NCBI GenBank assembly: GCA_030620005.1
Contig: JAUXAJ010000170.1
Location: 1 to 11,576 of the forward strand
Direction: 5' to 3'
DNA length: 11,576 nucleotides
Source: Promethearchaeota archaeon
Lineage (GTDB): Archaea > Asgardarchaeota > Lokiarchaeia > Sigynarchaeales > SOKP01
The translations under genes were made by a program, and so were the position numbers. A model generated the notes under the pieces. That model was not told the DNA's origin. It saw only the letters and a program-made list of their open reading frames with translations, and searched no databases. Positions 6,956-11,576 of this stretch are shown here, piece by piece. Numbering within the stretch: the stretch's first letter is position 1; each line of letters starts with the position of its first letter.

Positions 6956-6986
6956 AAATAATTTTTGAAATTGAGTTAGGTTTTTC

Positions 6987-7009
6987 AAATTGTATAATTA
7001 CGACAATTT
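6987..7009. promoter_or_regulatory. Inverted repeat over a TATA-like box, candidate vapBC operator
   Basis: The arms aaattgt (6987-6993) and acaattt (7003-7009) are perfect 7-bp complements around a 9-bp centre. They overlap the TATA-like tataatt near 6993-6999, about 70 bp before the antitoxin ATG at 7065. VapB-type antitoxins usually repress their own operon by binding such palindromes, so this is a reasonable candidate autoregulatory operator. No experimental support is visible. Confidence 0.4.
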
Positions 7010-7064
7010 TAGTTAGAAAAAATTAATAGTAAGAAATAATAAAGTGTATTTTTTAATAGATCAC

Positions 7065-7337
7065 ATGACAAGTGTAAAATACAGAAAAGAACTATTAGAA
7101 AAATTGCAGAAACAATTTGAAAATCTCACAGGTAAGAAATTAACAGAGCAAGAAATTTTAAACATGTGTTTGGAATTTTCAAACAACCATTTAGCTGAAT
7201 TAATTGAAGATGAAAAAGAAATTCTACAGTTAACTCCTGAATTAAAAAAATCTATTTTATCTAATACCCAAGATTGTAAACTTTTTAATTTGGATAAGAC
7301 TGACGATGAATTAATTTACGGGATTAAAAAGGATTAA
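7065..7337 (+). CDS. Putative VapB-type antitoxin (ribbon-helix-helix-like)
   Basis: A small charged protein of 90 residues from the ATG at 7065; a GTG at 7044 would add seven residues. I prefer the ATG because MTSVKYRKELLEKLQ begins with a short strand followed directly by a helix. That is the N-terminal pattern of ribbon-helix-helix antitoxins (strand, helix to about residue 23, loop, second helix from TEQEILNMCLEF). The acidic C-terminal half, ending with DDELIYGIKKD, would be the toxin-wrapping tail. It lies 42 nt before a PIN-domain gene on the same strand, the usual antitoxin-first order. Expected role: bind and inhibit the PIN ribonuclease and, with it, repress the operon. The fold is inferred from pattern and context; sequence similarity to named VapB families is not obvious. 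Confidence 0.6.
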   Translation: MTSVKYRKELLEKLQKQFENLTGKKLTEQEILNMCLEFSNNHLAELIEDEKEILQLTPELKKSILSNTQDCKLFNLDKTDDELIYGIKKD

Positions 7338-7379
7338 TTTTTTCTCCAATATTATTAAATTATTACTAAGTGAATCTGT

Positions 7380-7799
7380 ATGGGAATATTATTGGATACA
7401 AATTTTATTTTTGCTTTAATTGCAGAGAAGGATAAATATCATGGAGATGCAAAAAGGATCTTTAATTCAGATATCTTGGATTTGAACCAACCTCTATCTA
7501 CGTCTTGCCTTGTAGTAAATGAAGCATATACACTTGCGATGTATCGTACAAAGAGAGATGAAAATCTTATAAATGAACTCAATTCCTTAATCTATGGGAA
7601 AAAGAAATTTTTTAATATATACTATTTTAAACGAGTAGATTATCAAGAGATCTTCAATATTTTCATGAAATATTCAGATTCCAAAAAAATTCTAAGTTTT
7701 GTAGATGCCTCCTTGATTTATTTAAGTAAAAACAACAATTATGAATGGATTGTATCTTTTGATGATCATTTTGATGGAATTATAGAAAGAATATACTGA
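7380..7799 (+). CDS. vapC: PIN-domain ribonuclease toxin (VapC-like)
   Basis: A complete 139-residue PIN domain, the normal size for VapC. All four acidic metal ligands are in place: Asp6 in GILLDTNFIFAL, Glu48 in VVNEAYTLAM, Asp109 in FVDASLIYL and Asp128 in SFDDHF, which matches the C-terminal T/S-x-D motif. PIN toxins use Mg2+ or Mn2+ to cut RNA, commonly tRNA or rRNA, in the cytoplasm. The small gene 42 nt upstream is the probable antitoxin. The ribosome-binding signal is weak (aagtga, about 10 nt upstream), so translation may depend on the antitoxin gene. A chromosomal PIN protein with an RNA-maturation role is the alternative, but the paired small gene makes toxin-antitoxin likelier. 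Confidence 0.82.
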   Translation: MGILLDTNFIFALIAEKDKYHGDAKRIFNSDILDLNQPLSTSCLVVNEAYTLAMYRTKRDENLINELNSLIYGKKKFFNIYYFKRVDYQEIFNIFMKYSDSKKILSFVDASLIYLSKNNNYEWIVSFDDHFDGIIERIY

Positions 7800-7810
7800 T
7801 AACATCTTAT

Positions 7811-7830
7811 CTTTTTCGTTATTTTTTGTT
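7811..7830 (+). terminator. T-rich tract after vapC
   Basis: Two T-runs (ctttttcgttattttttgtt) begin about 12 nt after the vapC stop, in the gap between convergent genes. Archaeal RNA polymerase terminates at such tracts. There is no hairpin. The neighbouring gene converges from the right and ends at 7907. Confidence 0.4.
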
Positions 7831-7906
7831 TAGAGAAATATTTTCTAATGATTATATTCGTTTTAAATGTTAAAAAGAAATTTATTTACATTTTTTTTTA
7901 AAATTT

Positions 7907-8836
7907 TCAAAATTTTTGATAAATCACGTGTTTTTTTACCATGTGGTGTGGTTTGTACGATTCTTTAGCCCTTCTTAAACCAGAAATGCCTAAATCTTGT
8001 TCTCTATTAATGTATGTTGCGTCGCTTTCACAGCAATTCTTTAAAAATAAGTTGTTTATTGCTTGATAGGAACCCTCATACTCAGCATGAGCTTTTTCAA
8101 TGTGAATAACTGCCGTGTCTTTATTTAACATTTCACCAAAGGTATATCCAACACATTTTCCATCCACACACAAAATACCCCCATTTAGCTTCAAGTCAAA
8201 AAAATATTTTAAAGAATCGTCAATCGCATTCTGTTCTTCCATTAAATCTTCGTTACTTTGACATTCGTTCCTGTCACACCATTCGATTTGAAGTTGACGG
8301 CACGGTTCGATCCAGTCCTCATTTATTAGATTAAAATCGTAATCATGACTTTCAAAGAATTTATTTAACCACCTGCGTTTCTGGCGGAATTTATTTCCAG
8401 GTAGATTTATTAAATTTTGCTTCTCGTATACGTAATCCCAATTATTACGATCTTCTATAATTTCTAAATTTAAGGCATTAAATTTTTTACTCGTCTTGAC
8501 TCTTCCACTAAGGTCTTCTGGAACTCGATGGATTTCGATATCACTTTGAACTTTAAATAATTCAATAATGATTTGCTCTGGTTCAGGACCTATTGGAGGT
8601 AAAAAGAAAATTACATTATCCATGTTGGATAAGGGTTTTTTCCACTTCTTTAAATATTCCTCTGAAAAAATTAAAAGATGGTCCTCCCATTCCATGAATC
8701 GGAAATTATAATGATTTCTCCAAATGAATAAGTTAGTAAATGAGAATTCGGAAATTTTTGGTGGAAAATCGTTGAAAAACCTATCAAATATTTGTTTATC
8801 TTCGATTTCTAATCGCTTAGCTCGGTTTAATTCCAT
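7907..8836 (-). CDS. DUF2156 family protein (GNAT-like, related to phosphatidylglycerol lysyltransferase C-terminal domain)
   Basis: A 309-residue soluble protein. Its pattern is that of DUF2156: FSFTNLFIWRNHYNFRF near 31-47; a central LPGNKFRQKRRWLNKFF (145-161), corresponding to the family's basic 'G-x-x-x-x-x-K-R-x-x-x-x-x-F' stretch; and the C-terminal INREQDLGISGLRRAKESYK (277-296) with PHHMVKKHVIY. These resemble a double GNAT fold in which an acyl or aminoacyl group is transferred. There are no membrane segments, unlike full MprF lysyltransferases. Which substrate it uses is unknown. It is transcribed alone, convergent with vapC, with no functional partner nearby. A TTTTAAAT box 26 bp before the ATG and no Shine-Dalgarno match suggest a leaderless mRNA. 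Family confident, function open. Confidence 0.8.
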   Translation of the reverse strand: MELNRAKRLEIEDKQIFDRFFNDFPPKISEFSFTNLFIWRNHYNFRFMEWEDHLLIFSEEYLKKWKKPLSNMDNVIFFLPPIGPEPEQIIIELFKVQSDIEIHRVPEDLSGRVKTSKKFNALNLEIIEDRNNWDYVYEKQNLINLPGNKFRQKRRWLNKFFESHDYDFNLINEDWIEPCRQLQIEWCDRNECQSNEDLMEEQNAIDDSLKYFFDLKLNGGILCVDGKCVGYTFGEMLNKDTAVIHIEKAHAEYEGSYQAINNLFLKNCCESDATYINREQDLGISGLRRAKESYKPHHMVKKHVIYQKF

Positions 8837-8858
8837 GAATTAATTAAAATTATTGGAA

Positions 8859-8866
8859 ATTTAAAA
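8859..8866 (-). promoter_or_regulatory. Candidate TATA box of the DUF2156 gene
   Basis: The minus strand reads TTTTAAAT centred 26 bp before the start codon, the spacing expected when transcription begins at or next to the ATG. With no ribosome-binding match upstream, this fits a leaderless archaeal transcript. Confidence 0.35.
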
Positions 8867-9058
8867 CTGTTTCCATTTTAAGCAATAATAAATCTCTAAG
8901 AATAATATTTTCCGCGATTTTTAGGGAAATTTCGTGATTTTGTTATTTTTCAAATTAATACTTGACAATTTCAAATTAGAAATTCAAATTAACTAACTTA
9001 GTTCACGGCATTGGAAAGAGATTCATGAAGTTATTTAAAAAATATTTACATCAAAAAT

Positions 9059-9073
9059 AAAAAAAAAAAAAAA
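9059..9073 (-). terminator. T15 terminator tract after GAPDH
   Basis: Fifteen A residues on the plus strand give an uninterrupted T15 on the minus strand, about 24 nt past the ancestral GAPDH stop (9097-9099). Long T-tracts are sufficient for archaeal transcription termination. No hairpin precedes it. Confidence 0.5.
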
Positions 9074-9096
9074 TGTTAATAAATTTCGTTTGTTTC

Positions 9097-9153
9097 CTAT
9101 AATTTTTTCACGATTAAATCTGCTAAACGGTTCGAGTAACCCCATTCGTTGTC
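9097..9153 (-). pseudogene. Separated C-terminal 18 codons of GAPDH
   Basis: The minus strand reads DNEWGYSNRLADLIVKKL and then TAG. This is the invariant C-terminal end of class I GAPDH, where Asn and Tyr of N-E-W-G-Y-S lie at the active site and NAD pocket. It is in frame with the main GAPDH reading frame but cut off by the stop codons of the 30-nt segment at 9154-9183. Joining the two parts gives 335 residues, the normal length. Confidence 0.85.
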
Positions 9154-9183
9154 AATATGGCCATATCACTATGCGTGAGCTGG
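9154..9183 (-). other. 30-nt in-frame insertion with TAG and TGA stops inside GAPDH
   Basis: The minus strand reads ...TGG TAT, then 30 extra bases, then GAC AAC GAA TGG GGT. The extra ten codons begin Pro-Ala-His-Ala-TAG-TGA and end Tyr-Gly-His-Ile. They split the invariant W-Y-D-N-E-W-G motif exactly between Tyr and Asp and preserve the frame. The segment contains a 12-bp perfect palindrome ATATGGCCATAT (9155-9166) and a small TCAC/GTGA stem (9166-9178). It has no target-site duplication longer than one base and no similarity to a known element that I can see. Confidence 0.85.
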
Positions 9184-10134
9184 ATACCACGATACAACAG
9201 AGACGAGGTTCCCGATTGCTTTAGTCCATAAGCCAGAGAAAATTGAACTAGCTGGATTTCCAAGTACATCGCTACTTACTATGGGATCATCAGTGTATTC
9301 CAAAATTCCCTTCAGGGCTCCTTCTGAAGCTTCTTTCATTTTTGCGTTAACTTCAGCCGCTGAAGTGGATTTTTCCACGTTCACTTTTAGATCTACCACG
9401 CTTCCATCAGGAGTAGGAACGCGAATGGCAATTCCGTCTAATTTTCCCTTTAATTCTGGAAATACTAATGCGATAGCTTTAGCGGCACCAGTGGATGTTG
9501 GCACCATGTTTGCCGCACAGGCTCTACCTCTAATCATTTTAACAGGGTCGCCTGCTCGAGCAGTGTCAACAGGTCTCTGATCCCCCGTATATGAGTGGAT
9601 GGTTGTCATTATTCCGTTTTGAATTTTGAAATTATCTTGCAAAACTTTAACTACTGGCCCTAAACAATTTGTTGTACACGAAACATTTGAAATAATATTA
9701 TGCTCGTCTGTCAATTTTTCGTCATTACAACCCAATACAACCGTGATATCTGGATCGCTCGCAGGGGCACTAATAAGTACCTTTTTAGCGCCAGCGGTCA
9801 AGTGTTTAGCAGCACCATCTCGAGCTGTAAAAAATCCCGTGGATTCTACCACAACATCAATGTTATTACTCGCGTGAGGTAAATTAGCTGGGTCTCTTTC
9901 AGCAGTTATTGGAATTTCTTTTCCATCAACTATTAAGGCCTTTTCTTTATATTCTACAGTCCCTTTGAATCGTCCAAAAACGGTATCGTATTTTAAAACG
10001 TAAGCTAAGTATTTTGGTTCAAAAAGATCGTTAATCGAGACAATTTCTATGTCGTTCCCGTAGCTAGCATACACAGTTCTAAAGAAATTTCTTCCAATTC
10101 TTCCAAAACCATTAATTGCTACTCTTTTTACCAT
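9169..10134 (-). CDS. gap: Class I glyceraldehyde-3-phosphate dehydrogenase, truncated by in-frame stops
   Basis: Interconverts glyceraldehyde-3-phosphate and 1,3-bisphosphoglycerate with NAD in glycolysis or gluconeogenesis. The frame gives 321 residues: NAD-binding INGFGRIGR (7-15), Asp36 after the second strand (NAD preference), catalytic SNVSCTTNC with Cys153, His180 in TIHSYTGDQ, and phosphate-site segments ARAGDPVKMIRGRA and PTSTGAAKAI. This is the bacterial/eukaryal class I enzyme, not the archaeal class II form. The frame ends abnormally at VSWY-PAHA-stop; the true end lies downstream at 9097 behind a 30-nt insertion. Without that tail the active site would miss conserved residues, so a protein ending here is probably inactive. 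The start has AGGT about 7 nt upstream and a TATA box about 40 bp upstream. Gene identity is certain; present function is not. Confidence 0.93.
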   Translation of the reverse strand: MVKRVAINGFGRIGRNFFRTVYASYGNDIEIVSINDLFEPKYLAYVLKYDTVFGRFKGTVEYKEKALIVDGKEIPITAERDPANLPHASNNIDVVVESTGFFTARDGAAKHLTAGAKKVLISAPASDPDITVVLGCNDEKLTDEHNIISNVSCTTNCLGPVVKVLQDNFKIQNGIMTTIHSYTGDQRPVDTARAGDPVKMIRGRACAANMVPTSTGAAKAIALVFPELKGKLDGIAIRVPTPDGSVVDLKVNVEKSTSAAEVNAKMKEASEGALKGILEYTDDPIVSSDVLGNPASSIFSGLWTKAIGNLVSVVSWYPAHA

Positions 10135-10170
10135 ATTATTAACCTTTTTTTCTAATTGGTTTTTTTCCTC

Positions 10171-10178
10171 TTATATTT
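10171..10178 (-). promoter_or_regulatory. Candidate TATA box of the GAPDH gene
   Basis: The minus strand reads AAATATAA centred about 40 bp before the GAPDH ATG. It predicts a start of transcription near 10149 and a leader of about 15 nt that includes AGGT (10142-10145) as a ribosome-binding match. Confidence 0.4.
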
Positions 10179-10341
10179 ATTAGTGATGAAAAAGTATTTT
10201 GTTTCTATTCACTTTTAAGAATAGGAAATTTGAAATCTTCTTTTTCACCATTTTTTATAAAATAAGTTCTTTTTATTTAAAAAATTACTGATTTTAATAT
10301 GTGATTACTATTTTTTAACTTTTTTCAGTTTTTACTAGATT

Positions 10342-10355
10342 AAAAAAAAAAAAAA
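10342..10355 (-). terminator. T14 tract, possible terminator for the membrane zinc-finger gene
   Basis: Fourteen A residues on the plus strand form T14 on the minus strand, about 210 nt past the stop of the membrane protein gene. It is the first long T-tract after that gene. It also lies 35 bp before the plus-strand M29 fragment, so it may be incidental. Confidence 0.3.
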
Positions 10356-10389
10356 GAATTTATTGCTTGTATTTGGAGCATGAGTTGAA

Positions 10390-10569
10390 ATGAATCTAAG
10401 ACAAGGAGCGAGAGTAATAGTTGAAACTTGCATGGCAATTAAGCCAAAAGAGAAGGTTTTGATAATCACTTCTACCGGTTTTACAAAAAACTCAAAAACT
10501 TTAGCCCAGGAAGCCGAAGCATTGGGTGCTGAAGTATCTATAATGCGTGTCAGCGTAAACGTCATTTAA
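10390..10569 (+). pseudogene. N-terminal fragment of an M29-like aminopeptidase
   Basis: A 59-codon frame: NLRQGARVIVETCMAIKPKE, then KVLIITSTGFTKNSKTLAQE, then AEALGAEVSIMRVSVNVI and a stop. This resembles the N-terminus of M29 aminopeptidases (AmpS/PepS type) and the related NicX-like proteins: A-x-x-I-V-E-x-C-x-x-I-K-x-G-E-K-V-L-I-I-T-D, a linker, then helix A-x-x-x-A-x-x-x-G-A-E-V. Full enzymes have about 350-400 residues; the metal ligands lie far downstream and are absent. The frame runs into the end of the convergent membrane protein gene (stop codons overlap at 10566-10569), so the rest of the gene was lost, perhaps when the neighbouring sequence arrived. GGAG lies 11 nt before the ATG. 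A short functional protein is possible but less likely. Family call is moderate. Confidence 0.55.
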
Positions 10570-11576
10570 TTGATTTTTTCAGGATCCTTCTCTTTTTCTA
10601 CTACTAATTCTTCTTCCTTCTGATATGGTTTGGTGGCTTTCGAGGGATCAAATGGGTGGTTACACGACCAGCACGCATTTTCGAGGTCTGATAGGCTCCG
10701 GGCGCATTTCTGGCAATACAAGGTCTCGCACTCCGGGCAAACATAGACGTTAAACCCTTCTGCTTTGTTCTTGCACACCAGACACTTCTTAATTTCACGG
10801 AAGTAAGTGATCTCCTCTTCGGTGACCTTTCCAGGCTCTATTTTTGATACTCTAAAGATTCCATCTTCTAACTTGGTTTTTTTGACAGGTTTTTTTTCCT
10901 CTGGTTCAATTGATTTCTCTCTTAGTCCAAAATAAAGAGTTGCTATACTAAGGATCACGCCAGTATTTAAGATAATTAGAAGGAAGCTAGGCGGGATTAA
11001 AACCGCTAATGACCCAAAAATATTCGCTAAAATCGAACCTATCGATAAAATTAAGTATCGGTTTTTAAGATAGCCTTTTGATTTTAAACCCTTTATTAAT
11101 AAACCCATTCCATTAATTGATAATAATATGATAACAAAAAGTGTCAAGATAAAATCAAGAAGAGACCCGCTAGCCAAAGTTGCATAAGTAACGTGCTCTC
11201 CAAGAGTAGATGGTTCTGTAATGGTAATGTTGCCTATAGGATCTAAGAATAATGTTATTTCAAAAATAAAACCCAGAGTTAATGATATTGCATACATGTA
11301 TTTCTTTAATTTCGGGATTACTAACTCGATCCCTACTGCGAGAGTAAAGAAGAAAGCCCAAGGTATCCACATGACGCTTAAAATTACAATGTTTCCATTA
11401 GAATTGTCTAAATTTCTCCCAATCGCTAGTATGGTTATAAAATCACAAAATTCTCCTAACCACGTTAATCCAAAAAAACATATCCCTAATCCAAAACATG
11501 TTAATAATCTGGCTTTGGTTTTATAAGATTGATAAATAGTATATAACCCGAAGATGAGTGCAAATAAAACAATACT
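10566..11576 (-). CDS. Multi-pass membrane protein with C-terminal eight-cysteine zinc finger (N-terminus off the right edge)
   Basis: The minus-strand frame is open to the window edge: 336 residues, of which 68 precede the first clear Met (11372), so the start lies outside. About seven hydrophobic helices are visible; two precede that Met and five follow it (around 1-18, 25-43, 70-93, 105-126 and 128-150, counting from the Met). After a lysine/glutamate-rich linker comes a zinc finger: CLVC (197, 200), CPEC (212, 215), YCQKC (220, 223) and CWSC (234, 237). Eight cysteines would bind two zinc ions in a RING-like or treble-clef arrangement; the last ~30 residues are highly charged. This architecture recurs in Asgard archaea as I recall, but the function is unknown. 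The topology suggests a membrane sensor or scaffold with the finger in the cytoplasm. Its stop overlaps the convergent M29 fragment. Not a known enzyme. Confidence 0.75.
   Translation of the reverse strand, partial: SIVLFALIFGLYTIYQSYKTKARLLTCFGLGICFFGLTWLGEFCDFITILAIGRNLDNSNGNIVILSVMWIPWAFFFTLAVGIELVIPKLKKYMYAISLTLGFIFEITLFLDPIGNITITEPSTLGEHVTYATLASGSLLDFILTLFVIILLSINGMGLLIKGLKSKGYLKNRYLILSIGSILANIFGSLAVLIPPSFLLIILNTGVILSIATLYFGLREKSIEPEEKKPVKKTKLEDGIFRVSKIEPGKVTEEEITYFREIKKCLVCKNKAEGFNVYVCPECETLYCQKCARSLSDLENACWSCNHPFDPSKATKPYQKEEELVVEKEKDPEKIN

Larger units (their letters stand above)
6584..7064. other. Gene-free stretch with two coding relics and the vapBC leader
   Basis: Between the flavoenzyme and the toxin-antitoxin pair there is no intact gene. 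It holds a minus-strand sucD remnant (6618-6812), a plus-strand stop-limited frame that looks coding (6830-6955), then an AT-rich leader with a palindrome over a TATA-like box. No RNA gene was recognised. Confidence 0.6.
8837..9096. other. AT-rich intergenic region with short repeats
   Basis: No gene is seen. TCAAATTA occurs three times (8950-8957, 8971-8978, 8984-8991), and aatttc/gaaatt form a 6-bp inverted repeat at 8967-8984, upstream of the minus-strand gene starting at 8836. Near its right end is the A15 run that serves as a minus-strand T-tract for the GAPDH gene. Confidence 0.5.
10135..10389. other. Divergent promoter region between GAPDH and the M29 fragment
   Basis: No gene is seen. 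It contains the GAPDH TATA candidate, AT-rich runs including tttttataaaataag near 10254-10266 that could serve either direction, and an A14 tract at 10342-10355 that reads as T14 on the minus strand. Confidence 0.5.

Noticed and set aside
8283..8300. tRNA T-arm-like GGTTCGATCC
   Set aside because: It lies inside the DUF2156 coding sequence and no acceptor, D or anticodon arm can be built around it; the same applies to GGTTCGAG near 9129 in GAPDH.
9154..9183. T4 gene 60-style translational bypass in GAPDH
   Set aside because: The take-off codon would be TAT but the triplet before the resume codon GAC is ATT, so take-off and landing triplets do not match. Not excluded by other mechanisms.
9154..9183. 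Canonical bulge-helix-bulge intron in GAPDH
   Set aside because: Pairing by eye gives UCAC/GUGA with a 3x3 internal loop and weak outer pairs, not two 3-nt bulges around a 4-bp helix. A folding program is needed to exclude variants.
9281..9882. Long plus-strand frames antisense to GAPDH
   Set aside because: Mirror frames of a strongly conserved gene; their translations resemble no protein.

Overview
This is AT-rich DNA with archaeal-style expression signals: TATA-like boxes about 26-40 bp before starts, some Shine-Dalgarno matches, and long T-tracts instead of hairpin terminators. I infer an archaeon, most likely an Asgard (Lokiarchaeia-like) lineage. Three things suggest this: a multi-pass membrane protein ending in an eight-cysteine zinc finger, leucine-rich-repeat remnants, and a class I (bacterial/eukaryal-type) GAPDH beside TATA promoters. 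The assignment rests on protein style, not on a marker gene.

Layout. (1) 1-614, minus: N-terminal part of an M28-type peptidase with a PA domain, cut by the left edge. (2) 615-1433: no intact gene; a decayed leucine-rich-repeat gene, a 29-bp direct repeat and a hairpin with a T-tract. (3) 1434-6583, plus: four closely spaced genes forming the metabolic core. They are a probable circularly permuted ATP-grasp enzyme (broken by a frameshift), a B12-binding-type radical SAM enzyme, a SPASM radical SAM enzyme of NirJ/AhbC/PqqE style, and an FAD/NAD disulfide oxidoreductase. The set looks like a biosynthetic or modification pathway; its product cannot be read from the sequence and no precursor peptide was found. 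(4) 6584-7043: relics, including the C-terminal end of a succinyl-CoA ligase alpha subunit (sucD) that lost its phospho-histidine. (5) 7065-7799, plus: VapBC-type toxin-antitoxin pair with a candidate operator palindrome. (6) 7907-8836, minus: DUF2156 (GNAT-like) protein. (7) 9097-10134, minus: class I GAPDH whose reading frame is interrupted near the C-terminus by a 30-nt in-frame insertion with two stop codons. (8) 10390-10569, plus: 59-codon N-terminal piece of an M29-like aminopeptidase. (9) 10566-11576, minus: roughly seven-helix membrane protein with a cytoplasmic zinc finger, cut by the right edge.

At least five genes in 11.6 kb are broken or truncated (LRR gene, ATP-grasp, sucD, GAPDH, M29). 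Either this locus is decaying or the assembly contains errors. The frameshift and the GAPDH insertion most need read-level checking. The best candidates for something undescribed are the ATP-grasp/two-radical-SAM/flavoenzyme cluster, the GAPDH insertion, and the membrane-zinc-finger fusion.
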